This document shows, one piece after another, positions 17,468 to 28,644 of a DNA stretch of 64,000 nucleotides; the stretch's first letter is position 1; each line of letters begins with the position of its first letter. The notes under the pieces were generated by a model. It was not told where the DNA came from and searched no databases. It saw nothing but the letters and a program-made list of their open reading frames with translations. Source of the DNA: Janibacter limosus NBRC 16128 (GTDB lineage: Bacteria; Actinomycetota; Actinomycetes; Actinomycetales; Dermatophilaceae); contig NZ_BCSS01000011.1 in the NCBI RefSeq assembly GCF_001570985.1, forward strand, positions 1-64,000, read 5' to 3'. Made by a program: the position numbers and the translations under genes.

Positions 17468-17944
17468 TCAGCCGCGCTCGAGGAGCGCCTTGAGCCGCTG
17501 CAGGGTTGTGGCCATGCCGGCCTCCATCTCCCGGTCGAAGTCCGCCACGCCACCGAGGACCTTGTCCTGCAGGACCATCGAGACCTTGGTCATCCCGTTG
17601 GGGGCCTCACGCCGGTGGGTCACGGTCGTGCCTCCGGTGGCTGAGGGCTCGAGCTCGAAGGACCAGGTGCTGGCGTTGTCCTTGATCCGGAAGGCGTAGT
17701 CACGGTGCGGCTCGAAGCGCACCACCTTGGCCCGGGTGGGCCACACAAGCGGGCCCCGACGGTTGATGTTGATCGTCCTGGTGCCGAGCCCGACGGGCGC
17801 CGTCCCCACGACGTGCGTGCGCAGGACCTGGTCGGACAGGCCACCGAGAGCGCGCGGGTCGGTGATCACCGCCCACACCTCCTGCGGGGTCGCGGCGATC
17901 TCGGTCGTGGTCTGCAGGAGCGGTGCGCTCTGGGTCGTCGTCAT
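17468..17944 (-). CDS. SRPBCC-family protein (polyketide cyclase/dehydrase-like)
   Basis: 158-residue START/Bet v1-like fold protein, probably a small hydrophobic-ligand binding or lipid-transport domain; the ligand is unknown. The opening strand TTEIAATPQEVWAVITDPRA is the usual SRPBCC start, and the middle holds RAKVVRFEPHRDYAFRIKD and WSFELEPSATGGTTVTHRRE. The ATG at 17944 lies 12 bp after the stop of the MMPL transporter gene upstream on the same strand, so the two are probably co-transcribed. TAAGGT also occurs eight bases upstream, which could give an internal leaderless start. Confidence 0.82.
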   Translation of the reverse strand: MTTTQSAPLLQTTTEIAATPQEVWAVITDPRALGGLSDQVLRTHVVGTAPVGLGTRTININRRGPLVWPTRAKVVRFEPHRDYAFRIKDNASTWSFELEPSATGGTTVTHRREAPNGMTKVSMVLQDKVLGGVADFDREMEAGMATTLQRLKALLERG

Positions 17945-17955
17945 GGGAGCCGACC

Positions 17956-20508
17956 TTACGAGGCGGTGACCGCCGTGGCTGTGGCCGAGGTCTCCCCCTT
18001 CGCCTCCATCCGCTCCAGAGCCGTGCCCTCGACGTCGAGGTCCGGCAGGATCCGGTCGAGCCAGCGCGGCATCCACCAGGCTGCCTCTCCGAGCAGGTGC
18101 ATGACGGCTGGGGTCAGCGTCATCCGTACGAGGAGCGCATCCACGAGGACGCCGACGGCGAGGGCGAAGCCGATCGGTCGGATCATCGTCAGGTGGGCGA
18201 AGACGAATCCCGCGAAGACGGCCGCCATGATCAGCGCCGCCGCGAGCACGACCTTGGACCCGTGGGTGAACCCGTGGCGCACGGCCGAGCGGGCGTCGGT
18301 GCCGTGGGCGTGCGCTTCCTTCATCCCCGAGACGAGGAACATCTGGTAGTCCATCGCCAGGCCGAAGAGGACGCCGATGAGCATGATCGGCATGAAGCTG
18401 AGCATCGGTCCCGGGGTGTCGACCCCGAGGAGCGAGCCGAGCCAGCCCCACTGGTAGACCGCGACAGCGGCACCGAAGGAGGCCCCGACGGACAGCAGGA
18501 ACCCGGCGGTCGCGACGAGCGGCACGAGGATGCTGCGGAAGACGACGGTCAGCAGGATGAGCGAGAGCCCGATGACGATGCCGAGGTAGGGCGGCAGCGC
18601 CTGGCCGAGTTGCTCGGAGATCTCGATGTTGGCGACGGTCTGACCGGTCAGGCCGATCTCGGAGTGGGTGGCCTCACCGATCGGTCCGGCGCTCGCATTC
18701 AGCAACCGCACCGTCTCGCTCGTCTCCTCGTCTGCCGGCCCCGCCTCGGTGACCACCTGGAAGGCAAGCGTCCTGCGGTCATCGCTCACGCCGAAGGGGA
18801 TGACGGCGTGGACTCCGCCCACGGTGCCCAGCTGTCGGACGATCGTGCTCTGCTCGACGAGGACGGCGTCCTCGTCCTGCGCCGCCTCGTCGAGCGTGGC
18901 GACGGCGATGACCGGGCCGTTGGCCCCGGCACCGAAGTGCTCGTCCACCTGCGCGTAAGCCTGGTGGGCCGTCGAGTCCGCGGGCTCGCTGGAGCCGTCC
19001 GGCAGACCCAGGCGAAGGGAGAGGGCCGGCACCGCGAGGATCCCGCAGAGGGCGACGACGGCCAGCACGACGAGCGCCGGGCGGCGGGTCACGCCCTTGA
19101 CGAAGCCGGCACCGAAGACATCGTCGGCATCCGGCCCGGCGGCGCCCTCCGGCGCCACGCCGGGCTGCGCGTATCCGTGCTTGCGCCACGTGCGCCGCGA
19201 GATGACCCGGGTCCCGACGAGACGGAGCAGTGCTGGGGTGAGGGTGAGCGCGACGCAGACCGCGACGGCGACCGTGGCTGCGGCGACGAGACCCATCTGG
19301 CCGAGCAGCGGCACAGGGGTGACGACGAGCGCCGTCAGGGCGATGGCGACGGTCGTGCCGGCCACGACGACGGCGCTGCCGGCCGTGCCCACCGCGTGCG
19401 CGATGGAGTCGGTCAGCTCGCGGCCGTCGAGGATCTGGGTGCGGTGCCGGTTGACGATGAAGAGGGCGTAGTCGATGCCGACGGCCAGACCGAGCATGAG
19501 TGCGAGCGCCGGGGTCATCGCGTGCATGTCGAAGAAGTGGGTCGCGGCGAGCGCCCCGGCCAGACCGACCCCGACGCCCAGCAGGGCCCCGGCGATGGGC
19601 AGCCCGGCGGCGACGAGCGAGCCGAGGGCGAGCATGAGGACGATCGCGGCGATGGCCAGGCCGACCGCCTCGCCGGGGCCGACGAGCTTGTTCTCCTGGG
19701 TGATCTCGACGCTGTACTCCGCGTCGATGCCGGCGTCCTGCAGCTGCTGGCCGATCTCGACGATCGACTCCTTGACCTCGGGGTCGACCGAGTTGGTGTT
19801 GGTGTCGAACTGGATCTGCGTCAGGGCGTAACCGTCATCGGTGACGAAGCGGGTGTCGGCCGCCGCGTCCGTGATGCTCGTGCCGGCCGCGTACTGGGTC
19901 TTGCCCGTGGCGAGCTTGCGCTGGCCCGTGGCGTACTTCGCCTTGGCGTCCTTGAGGTCCTTCTGCCCGTCCTGCACCTGCTGGCGGATGTCGGCGAGCA
20001 TCGGACTGTCGGGGTCGTTGGCCTCGAACCACCGGATCCAGGCCTTGCCGTAGTCGATCTGTCCCTGGCCCGTGGAGATCTTGGTCCAGGCCGTCTCGAG
20101 GTCCTTGGTCCCCGTGGCGATCTCGTCCTTGCCGGCGGCCAGGTCGGCCCGGGAGTCGTCGAGGGTGCGTTGGTTGGCGAAGGGGTCGATGACCGACTTC
20201 ACGTGGGGCTGCTTGGCCCAGTCGGCGTAGACGTCGTCGATCACGCGGCGCTGCTCGGGGGTGAACTCGCCCTCGTCCGTGTGCAGCACGATGGTGCCGA
20301 AGCCACCTGCTGCGTCGGGGATCTCGGTCTGCAGGTCCTCGAGGACGGCCTCGAAGTCGCTGCCGGGCACGGAGACCTCGTTGGTCATCGGGTGGCCGAA
20401 GGACAGCGCGGCGGCACCGGCGGCCACGAGCACGACCAGCCAGATGACGAGCACCCGCTTGGCGTGCATGGCGCACCAGCGACCGAGGCGATAGAGGCGA
20501 AGGGCCAT
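17956..20508 (-). CDS. MMPL-family RND exporter
   Basis: Membrane exporter of the MMPL/RND superfamily, 850 residues, probably 12 transmembrane helices. There is one helix at about 16-36, then an extracytoplasmic domain (about 40-225) with coiled-coil-like repeats, five helices (about 240-400), a second extracytoplasmic domain (about 440-590), and five more helices to about 790. MLGLAVGIDYALFIVNRHRT and IGVLFGLAMDYQMFLVSG are the paired proton-relay segments typical of the family. Lipid, siderophore or drug export is family knowledge; the substrate is unknown. The ATG at 20508 has AGGAG upstream. Two palindromes at 20554-20590 overlap the promoter and probably control it. Confidence 0.92.
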   Translation of the reverse strand: MALRLYRLGRWCAMHAKRVLVIWLVVLVAAGAAALSFGHPMTNEVSVPGSDFEAVLEDLQTEIPDAAGGFGTIVLHTDEGEFTPEQRRVIDDVYADWAKQPHVKSVIDPFANQRTLDDSRADLAAGKDEIATGTKDLETAWTKISTGQGQIDYGKAWIRWFEANDPDSPMLADIRQQVQDGQKDLKDAKAKYATGQRKLATGKTQYAAGTSITDAAADTRFVTDDGYALTQIQFDTNTNSVDPEVKESIVEIGQQLQDAGIDAEYSVEITQENKLVGPGEAVGLAIAAIVLMLALGSLVAAGLPIAGALLGVGVGLAGALAATHFFDMHAMTPALALMLGLAVGIDYALFIVNRHRTQILDGRELTDSIAHAVGTAGSAVVVAGTTVAIALTALVVTPVPLLGQMGLVAAATVAVAVCVALTLTPALLRLVGTRVISRRTWRKHGYAQPGVAPEGAAGPDADDVFGAGFVKGVTRRPALVVLAVVALCGILAVPALSLRLGLPDGSSEPADSTAHQAYAQVDEHFGAGANGPVIAVATLDEAAQDEDAVLVEQSTIVRQLGTVGGVHAVIPFGVSDDRRTLAFQVVTEAGPADEETSETVRLLNASAGPIGEATHSEIGLTGQTVANIEISEQLGQALPPYLGIVIGLSLILLTVVFRSILVPLVATAGFLLSVGASFGAAVAVYQWGWLGSLLGVDTPGPMLSFMPIMLIGVLFGLAMDYQMFLVSGMKEAHAHGTDARSAVRHGFTHGSKVVLAAALIMAAVFAGFVFAHLTMIRPIGFALAVGVLVDALLVRMTLTPAVMHLLGEAAWWMPRWLDRILPDLDVEGTALERMEAKGETSATATAVTAS

Positions 20509-20553
20509 GGGATCCAGCTCCTGACGACGGGGCAGTGCCCTGCCGGACACTTT

Positions 20554-20590
20554 TTCTACTTCCGTAGAATGAACTATCTACAAATGTAGA
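20554..20590. promoter_or_regulatory. Two palindromic operators 22 bp apart
   Basis: TTCTACTTCCGTAGAA (20554-20569) and TCTACAAATGTAGA (20577-20590) share the dyad TCTACnnnnGTAGA. Their centres are 22 bp apart, two helical turns, so two repressor dimers could bind one face. They sit between divergent MMPL and MFS exporter genes in an otherwise GC-rich area. The second also fits TACAnnTGTA. The repressor gene is not adjacent; a TetR- or BlaI/CopY-type factor elsewhere is inferred. Confidence 0.7.
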
Positions 20591-20631
20591 GCGATGCCGT
20601 CGAGGGGTCAAGTCTGAGGGAAGATGGTGCG

Positions 20632-21837
20632 GTGATTCCCCCTTCGCCATCCGTCTCGTCCCCAGACGCCGGCGGGCGGGTCGGGATCGCCCTGACGGCC
20701 CTCGTGCTCGGCGGGGTCGGGATCGGGGTGACGGAGTTCGTCACCATGGGGCTCCTGCCCGAGATCGCCCACGGCATCGGCACGAGCATCCCGCAGGCCG
20801 GGCACACGATCTCCGCGTACGCGCTGGGGGTCGTCATCGGCGCCCCGACGATCGCGATCTTCGGCAACCGACTGCCCCGTCGCGAGCTGCTGGTCGCGCT
20901 CATGGTCCTCTTCGCCATCGGCAATGCGCTGAGCGCGATGGCCAGCGGTTACGAGCTGCTCATGCTCGCGCGCCTCGTCGCCGGCATCCCCCACGGTGCC
21001 TTCTTCGGCATCGCCTCGATCGTCGCCTTCGACATCGTCGCCGTCGGGCGCGGCGGCTGGGCGGTCAGCCGGATCATGCTCGGCATCCCGATCGCCAATG
21101 TCGCGGGCGTGCCGCTCGCGACCTGGCTCGGGCAGCAGGCGGGCTGGCGCTCCGCGTACTGGCTGGTCGCCGGCATCGGCATCCTCACCGCAGTGCTCGT
21201 GAGCACCGTCGTCCCCCACCAGGCGGCCGACACCGAGGCCGACGTGCGCAGCGAGCTGGCCGCCTTCAAGGACTCGCAGGTGTGGCTGACCCTGCTCATC
21301 GGCTCGATCGGCTTCGGCGGCGTCTTCGCCATGTACTCCTACATCTCCCCGATCCTGCGCAACCAGACCGGCCTGCCCGCGGACGCCGTGCCGATCTACC
21401 TCTTCATCTACGGGGTCGGCGGGCTCGTCGGCACCGTCATCGCCGGCCGCCTGGTCGACCGCTCCGTCCTCGGGACCCTCGTCGGGTCGACGATCGCGAC
21501 CGGGACCTCGCTGGCTGCCTTCGCCTGGGCCGCCAACTGGGCGATCCCGGCAGGGATCGTCCTGCTCCTCGTGTGCATCTCGGTCTCAGCCTTCGTCCTG
21601 GCGCTCCAGCTGCGCCTGATGGAGGTCGCCGGCAAGGCGCGCACCCTCGGCGCCGCCGGCAACCACGCCGCACTCAATGTCGCCAACGCGCTCGGCGCGT
21701 GGCTCGGTGGGCTCGTCCTGGCCGCCGGCTGGGGCTGGCAGGCCCCCTCGCTCGTCGGTGCCGGCCTGTCCGTGGCCGGGCTGATCGTCCTCTTCCTCTC
21801 CCTTCGCATCCATCGCGGTCGCACGACGCTGGACTAA
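20632..21837 (+). CDS. MFS transporter (AraJ/sugar-efflux-like, 12 TM)
   Basis: Major facilitator efflux protein, 401 residues with twelve predicted helices. Hallmarks are GVTEFVTMGLLPEIA in helix 1, the loop FGNRLPRRELL between helices 2 and 3, ARLVAGIPHGAFFGIA in helix 4, and GIPIANVAGVPLATWLGQQAGWR in helix 5. These match the DHA1 arabinose-efflux/chloramphenicol-efflux group. GTG at 20632 is the chosen start; no Shine-Dalgarno is obvious. It diverges from the MMPL exporter and shares its double operator, suggesting a common stress response. Confidence 0.9.
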   Translation: MIPPSPSVSSPDAGGRVGIALTALVLGGVGIGVTEFVTMGLLPEIAHGIGTSIPQAGHTISAYALGVVIGAPTIAIFGNRLPRRELLVALMVLFAIGNALSAMASGYELLMLARLVAGIPHGAFFGIASIVAFDIVAVGRGGWAVSRIMLGIPIANVAGVPLATWLGQQAGWRSAYWLVAGIGILTAVLVSTVVPHQAADTEADVRSELAAFKDSQVWLTLLIGSIGFGGVFAMYSYISPILRNQTGLPADAVPIYLFIYGVGGLVGTVIAGRLVDRSVLGTLVGSTIATGTSLAAFAWAANWAIPAGIVLLLVCISVSAFVLALQLRLMEVAGKARTLGAAGNHAALNVANALGAWLGGLVLAAGWGWQAPSLVGAGLSVAGLIVLFLSLRIHRGRTTLD

Positions 21838-21853
21838 GGGCACAATCTTCCCC

Positions 21854-22342
21854 ATGAGCCACCCCGACATTCGCCCGGCCACCACCGCGGACATCCCCGA
21901 CATCCTGCGTCTCGTCCAGGACCTCGCGGCCTACGAGAAGGAGCCGGACGCCGTCGAGGCGACCGAGGAAGACTTCACGGCCGCGCTCTTCCCGTCGAAG
22001 GGAGAGCCCACCGCCTACTGCCACGTCGCCGAGGCCGGCGACGGCAAGGAGCGGCACGTCGCGGGGATCGCCCTGTGGTTCCTCACCTTTTCGACGTGGA
22101 CCGGCAAGAACGGCATGCACCTCGAGGACCTCTTCGTCGAGCCGCGCCACCGCGGGTCCGGCCTGGGCAAGGCCCTGATCACCGAGCTCGCCCGGGAGTG
22201 CCGCGAGCGCGGGTTCCGCCGGCTCGAGTGGACCGTGCTGCGGTGGAACGCGCCCTCCATCGCCTTCTACGAGTCGATCGGTGCCACGCCCCAGACCGAG
22301 TGGGAGACCTACCGGCTCGACGGCAGCGGCCTCGACCTGTGA
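21854..22342 (+). CDS. GNAT-family acetyltransferase (diamine acetyltransferase-like)
   Basis: 162-residue N-acetyltransferase. Family features are IRPATTADIPDILRLVQDLA at the start, LWFLTFSTWTGKNGMHLEDLFVEP, the acetyl-CoA loop RHRGSGLGKALITELA, and VLRWNAPSIAFYESIGA. The FSTW...LEDLFV arrangement is that of spermidine/spermine-type acetyltransferases, so a polyamine or small amine substrate is possible. ATG at 21854 is 16 bp after the MFS stop, with CACAAT seven bases upstream. It may be transcribed with the MFS gene. Confidence 0.87.
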   Translation: MSHPDIRPATTADIPDILRLVQDLAAYEKEPDAVEATEEDFTAALFPSKGEPTAYCHVAEAGDGKERHVAGIALWFLTFSTWTGKNGMHLEDLFVEPRHRGSGLGKALITELARECRERGFRRLEWTVLRWNAPSIAFYESIGATPQTEWETYRLDGSGLDL

Positions 22343-22354
22343 CACGGTGACGGC

Positions 22355-22861
22355 ATGAGCCGAACCCGCACCGTCTCCGACTCCGTCACCATCGCCGTCA
22401 GCCCGCTGACCGCGTGGGAGGCGGTCAGCGACATCACCCAGATGGGTCGGTGGAGCCCGGAGAACACGGGTGGCCGGACCACCGGCACCGCGCCGATCGC
22501 GGTCGGCACCTCCTTCGTGGGCACCAACAAGCGCGGCGGCGCCCGCTGGTCGACGCAGTGCACGGTCACCGCGGCAGACCCGGGAGAGCGCTTCGCCTTC
22601 CGCGTGCACCGCATCGGTGGCAAGAAGCCGGTTCTCCCCGCCCGGATCGCCACCTGGGAGTACCGCTTCGAGGAGGCCGAAGGGGGGACCCTCGTCACCG
22701 AGACGTGGACCGACGACCGGCGCTGGCCCGACGCCGTGGCGCGGGTCTTCGACAAGGCCGCGACCGGCGGACGCACCTTCGCGCAGTTCCAGCCGAAGAA
22801 CATCCGACGCACCCTGGACCGGCTCAAGAGCGAGCTGGAGAGCGAGCCCGGCCGGGCCTGA
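22355..22861 (+). CDS. SRPBCC-family protein
   Basis: 168-residue START/SRPBCC-like protein. It opens with RTRTVSDSVTIAVSPLTAWE and VSDITQMGRWSPENTG, the typical helix-grip start, and ends with WTDDRRWPDAVARVFDKAAT. It probably binds a small hydrophobic ligand; no catalytic residues can be assigned. It follows the acetyltransferase by 12 bp and is likely in the same transcription unit. The ATG at 22355 has CACGGT six bases before it. Confidence 0.82.
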   Translation: MSRTRTVSDSVTIAVSPLTAWEAVSDITQMGRWSPENTGGRTTGTAPIAVGTSFVGTNKRGGARWSTQCTVTAADPGERFAFRVHRIGGKKPVLPARIATWEYRFEEAEGGTLVTETWTDDRRWPDAVARVFDKAATGGRTFAQFQPKNIRRTLDRLKSELESEPGRA

Positions 22862-22949
22862 TCGGCCCCCCAGCGGAACCGACCACGACGATGGGCATGC
22901 CGCCTGTCATAGTGGGCGGGTTCCGCGCACGCGTATGGGAGGCCCCCCG

Positions 22950-25667
<2,718 letters not shown>

Positions 25668-25690
25668 GCCCTGCCGCCGCCCCCTTCGCC

Positions 25691-25739
25691 GGGTGGAGGT
25701 GGACGCGCCGACGAGTGGTCAGCGCGTCCCCCTCCAACC
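25691..25739. repeat. Palindromic intergenic element, copy 2
   Basis: GGGTGGAGGTGGACGCGC (left arm) pairs with AGCGCGTCCCCCTCCAACC (right arm) around GACGAGTGGTC. It follows CCCCCTTCG and lies 24 bp past the ppdK stop, before a long terminator hairpin. Confidence 0.72.
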
Positions 25740-25746
25740 AGCACAT

Positions 25747-25785
25747 GACGAAGGCCCCGCACCAAGTCGGTGCGGGGCCTTCGTC
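25747..25785. terminator. 17-bp perfect hairpin terminator
   Basis: GACGAAGGCCCCGCACC (25747-25763) pairs perfectly with GGTGCGGGGCCTTCGTC (25769-25785) around a 5-base loop. It lies between the convergent ppdK and the small gene at 25820 and probably works in both directions. Confidence 0.85.
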
Positions 25786-25819
25786 GTGCCCGGGCTGGAT
25801 CACCCCCGGCAGGTCGCGC

Positions 25820-26056
25820 TCAGCGCGTGGAGAGGACGGGGTGGAAGCGGTCGCTCATCTGGTTGTTGTAGGGCGCGTGGTACTGCGGCGCCGACGTCGC
25901 GGAGTCGATGGGGTCCTGCTTTCGGCGGGTGTCGTCCTGGGACATGACGGCGAGCTCCGCGGCCATGCGGGTGTGGTCTGAGTCCGGGCCGGCACCCCAG
26001 TGGCGGTTGGCGGCGGGACGAAGGGCGTTGATGTAGGTCATCCAGAGCTTCTCCAT
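25820..26056 (-). CDS. Small hypothetical protein divergent from LysR regulator
   Basis: Frame of 78 residues (or 73 if the second ATG at 26041 is used, which has GGAG nine bases upstream). It begins MEKLWMTYINALRPAANRHW and continues with a polar, Met- and Asp-rich sequence ending SDRFHPVLSTR. No membrane helix, signal or known domain is visible. It diverges from the LysR-type gene over an AT-rich 93-bp gap, the usual position for a LysR target gene. I do not recognise the family. Coding is supported by the terminator 34 bp past its stop and the promoter-like gap. Confidence 0.55.
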   Translation of the reverse strand: MEKLWMTYINALRPAANRHWGAGPDSDHTRMAAELAVMSQDDTRRKQDPIDSATSAPQYHAPYNNQMSDRFHPVLSTR

Positions 26057-26149
26057 GTCCTCAATGGTGGCCGCATCAACTATTTTTATCCAATTTACTT
26101 TTCCTGATGTTCGTGCAGGTTTGCTTAACTGTGGGCTAGGGTGGATCGC
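26057..26149. promoter_or_regulatory. AT-rich divergent promoter region of LysR gene
   Basis: The gap, especially 26080-26130, is far richer in A and T than the surroundings (for example ACTATTTTTATCCAATTTAC). TAGGGT at 26137-26142 lies seven bases before ATG 26150 and is the likely -10 element of a leaderless LysR transcript. The remaining AT-rich part probably holds the LysR binding site and the promoter for the small divergent gene. Confidence 0.6.
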
Positions 26150-27052
26150 ATGGTCGATGCCCACCGCTTGCGGATCTTCTTGTCTGTCATGGCTTCTGGC
26201 TCGGTCAATGCAGCGGCCGGACACCTGGGGATCTCCCCCTCGGCCGTGAGCCAGCAGGTCTCCTCACTGCAAAAGGAGACCGGCCTCACACTCTTCACCC
26301 GTCACGGCCGCGGGATCGAGCCGACGCCGGCCGCCCACACGCTCGCCGCGGAGAGCGAGCAGCTCATGGCCGAGCTCAAGCGGGTCGACGCGGTGGTCGA
26401 GGACCTGCGCGACGGCGGGACCGGAGAGCTGTCGATCGGCTACTTCGCCTCGGCCGGCTACCGGTGGATGCCGCAGCTGGCCAAGCGCCTGCAGACCAAG
26501 CTGCCGGAGCTGACCCTGCAGATGGTGCTGACCGAGGGCTATCCACCCGGCCAGGCCCCTCCGGTCGACATCGACGTCGTGCCCGACGACCCGACGACAT
26601 CGGTGCGTCCGGGCTACGACGTCACGCCGCTGATGACCGACCACTTCGTCGCGCTCGTGCCGGCCGACCACCGACTTGCCGGTCGGCGGCGCATCGAGAT
26701 GGCCGAGCTCGCCGACGACAAGTGGATCAGCAACGACATCTCCGCCGGCATCACCCAGGAGATGGTCGACCGGGCTTGTCGCGCAGCAGGGTTCAGGCCC
26801 CGGTACACGGTGGAGGCCCAGGACCACTACACGGCCACGGCCTTCGTCGCGGCGGGCGTGGGTATCACCGTCATCCCCGACCTCGCGGCCCGCACGATCC
26901 CCAAGACCGTGCGCCGACTGCGCCTGACCAACCCCAACCCGGTGCGCGACATCGTGGCGCTCACCGCCCCGGTCGCGAAGACCAACGAGGCCGCCCGGCT
27001 CGCGGTGGGCCTGCTGCAGCAGATCGCGGCGGCGAGCGCCCGTCGGCAGTAG
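26150..27052 (+). CDS. LysR-family transcriptional regulator
   Basis: DNA-binding regulator of 300 residues. The N-terminal winged helix-turn-helix reads DAHRLRIFLSVMASGSVNAA, HLGISPSAVSQQVSSLQKET and LTLFTRHGRGIEPTPAA. The rest is a periplasmic-binding-like ligand domain (from about residue 88, ELSIGYFASAGYRWMP). ATG at 26150 is preferred over the in-frame GTG at 26141, because the GTG overlaps the TAGGGT -10 hexamer and translation of a leaderless transcript would start at the ATG. The likely target is the divergent small gene and itself; the co-inducer is unknown. Confidence 0.9.
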   Translation: MVDAHRLRIFLSVMASGSVNAAAGHLGISPSAVSQQVSSLQKETGLTLFTRHGRGIEPTPAAHTLAAESEQLMAELKRVDAVVEDLRDGGTGELSIGYFASAGYRWMPQLAKRLQTKLPELTLQMVLTEGYPPGQAPPVDIDVVPDDPTTSVRPGYDVTPLMTDHFVALVPADHRLAGRRRIEMAELADDKWISNDISAGITQEMVDRACRAAGFRPRYTVEAQDHYTATAFVAAGVGITVIPDLAARTIPKTVRRLRLTNPNPVRDIVALTAPVAKTNEAARLAVGLLQQIAAASARRQ

Positions 27053-27068
27053 GGACGCCCCCTTCGTC

Positions 27069-27118
27069 GGGTGGAGGTATACACGCGGACGAATCATCCG
27101 CGGGCCGGCGGCCACCCC
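27069..27118. repeat. Palindromic intergenic element, copy 3 (decayed right arm)
   Basis: GGGTGGAGGTATACACGC and centre GGACGAATCATCC match copy 1 closely, but the right arm is diverged (GCGGGCCGGCGGCCACCCC). It is flanked on both sides by CCCCCTTCG and follows the LysR stop. Confidence 0.65.
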
Positions 27119-27193
27119 CTTCGTCCACAGGCCGTCTGCGCACGGTCGGTGGGACGTGGCACCGTTGCCCCAACACCAGACGCAGGGGATGAC

Positions 27194-28012
27194 GTGACGG
27201 CATTCGGGATCGAGCGGGACCGCGACGCAGACATCGGGAGGTTTGCCGACCAGGTCATGGAGGCAGCCAGCGCGTGGTCCGACCGGCACCGCGCCCGCGC
27301 CCGAGCGCTGACCCGTCATCTGGTCGCCGACACCCAGACCGGCTACGACCGGGACTGTGCCGGGTGGGCGATCCTGAGCATCCTCACCGACCGGGTCGGC
27401 CAGGCCTTGACCGCGACTGGCAGCCGATCGACCTGCACCGACTGGTCACTCGGCTGACCAAGCCTCCCGCGGACGCGCTCCTGGGCGACGCGATGGCCCA
27501 TGTGCTCGAGCGCTACGCGAGGGCCACGGTCGACCCCGAGTGGTGCCATGCGCAGGCTGGGGGACGACAACCCCTATGAGTCACCCAAGGTCTCGCTCCT
27601 CAGCGGGATCGCGCCAACTACTCCCGGGTGGTCCACCATGGCCCAGCACGGCACCCGCACCGATGCTCGCGGCCGCTCCCATACCGCGGCCTTCCGGCGC
27701 TCCTTCCTCGCCGCCTTCGCCCACCGCATCAGCGAGCGGCTGAGCGAGGTCGCCGATGCCGAGGTCGCGACGGTGGTTGGTGAGCGGCGCGTCTCCGATT
27801 CCGGCTCCGAGTCCCTGTCCGGCTCCGGCGTGGAGCTCGTGCCACTGCTCGAGGAGCGACGCGAGGCCGTCGACGACGCGGTGGACCAGCACTTCCCGTA
27901 CCTGCGGATGAAGCGCGCCTCCGCCGTCACCGATGGCGAAGGGTGGATCTCCGGTCGGGCCGCGGTCGACCGGGCCTCCCTGGGTGGAGGACAACCGGTC
28001 GAAGGACGCTGA
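27194..28012 (+). pseudogene. DUF2786-family protein, frameshifted and internally deleted
   Basis: Three pieces in order resemble one DUF2786 protein. Piece 1 runs from GTG 27194 (VTAFGIERDRDADIGRFADQ) to about 27400. Piece 2 continues in the next frame (LDRDWQPIDLHRLVTRL to PEWCHAQAGG, ending 27579), so one base has been lost near 27400. Piece 3 is in the first frame again (about 27600-28012) and has the family's C-terminal features RRSFLAAFAHRISERL and RREAVDDAVDQHFP and GWISGRAAVDRASLG. The central DUF2786 core itself is missing between pieces 2 and 3. A non-functional remnant is the best reading, unless the sequence has errors. Confidence 0.75.
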
Positions 28013-28053
28013 TCGGGTCGGCATCGATCGGGGGTCACGGCCTCCGGGAACGG

Positions 28054-28644
28054 TTACTCGTCGGCTCGCACCTCGGCCCCTGACACCTCGGCCCACTCCT
28101 CGCAGAGGATCCCGTAGGTGTACCCGTCGAGCCAGCCGAGCTCGGCGTGCCACGAGTCCTTGATCCCGTGCTGCTCGCGTCGCATGCCGATGCGCTCCAT
28201 GGCCCGCCACGAAGGGGTGTTGTCGGCGAAGCAGCCAGCCGTCACCCGGTGCAGCCCGAGGTCGTCGAAGGCGATCGACAGCAGCGCCCGGGCCAGGTGC
28301 GTCGCGTACCCGCGACCGGCGTGCGCGGGGTCGATGGTGTAGCCGATGCCGGCCTGGGCCCGGCGCCAGATCGACTCGCCGGCGTGCACCTGCCCCATGG
28401 CGTCGACGATGTCGAGCGAGCCGGTCCCCACGAGCTCCCCGTCCACGTGCGCGGCGACGCCGATGCTGTCCGGGTCCTCCTCGAGCCAGCTGCGCGTATA
28501 GGTCCCGGGGTCGACGGTGGTGCGCAGCAGCCAGCACGTCACCTCGGGGCTGTTGCGCCAGGTGAGTGCCTGCTCGATGTCCGGCACCGTCGGAGGGCGC
28601 AGGGTCAGGGGGCCGGCCGTCCGCGGCCAGATGATGTCAGGCAT
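28054..28644 (-). CDS. GNAT-family acetyltransferase (RimJ/RimL-like)
   Basis: 196-residue N-acetyltransferase of the RimJ/RimL type, which acetylates protein N-termini or small amines. Hallmarks are LTLRPPTVPDIEQALTWRNS, GIGYTIDPAHAGRGYATHLA (acetyl-CoA loop), and LGLHRVTAGCFADNTPSWRA followed by MERIGMRRE. The ATG at 28644 lies inside the end of the upstream DUF1801 gene (8-bp overlap), so the two are one coupled unit. Confidence 0.88.
   Translation of the reverse strand: MPDIIWPRTAGPLTLRPPTVPDIEQALTWRNSPEVTCWLLRTTVDPGTYTRSWLEEDPDSIGVAAHVDGELVGTGSLDIVDAMGQVHAGESIWRRAQAGIGYTIDPAHAGRGYATHLARALLSIAFDDLGLHRVTAGCFADNTPSWRAMERIGMRREQHGIKDSWHAELGWLDGYTYGILCEEWAEVSGAEVRADE

Noticed and set aside
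17923-20589. Long plus-strand open frame opposite the MMPL exporter
   Set aside because: It is hydrophilic, very rich in Asp, Gly, Arg and His, and without domains. The minus-strand MMPL frame has all expected helices and motifs.
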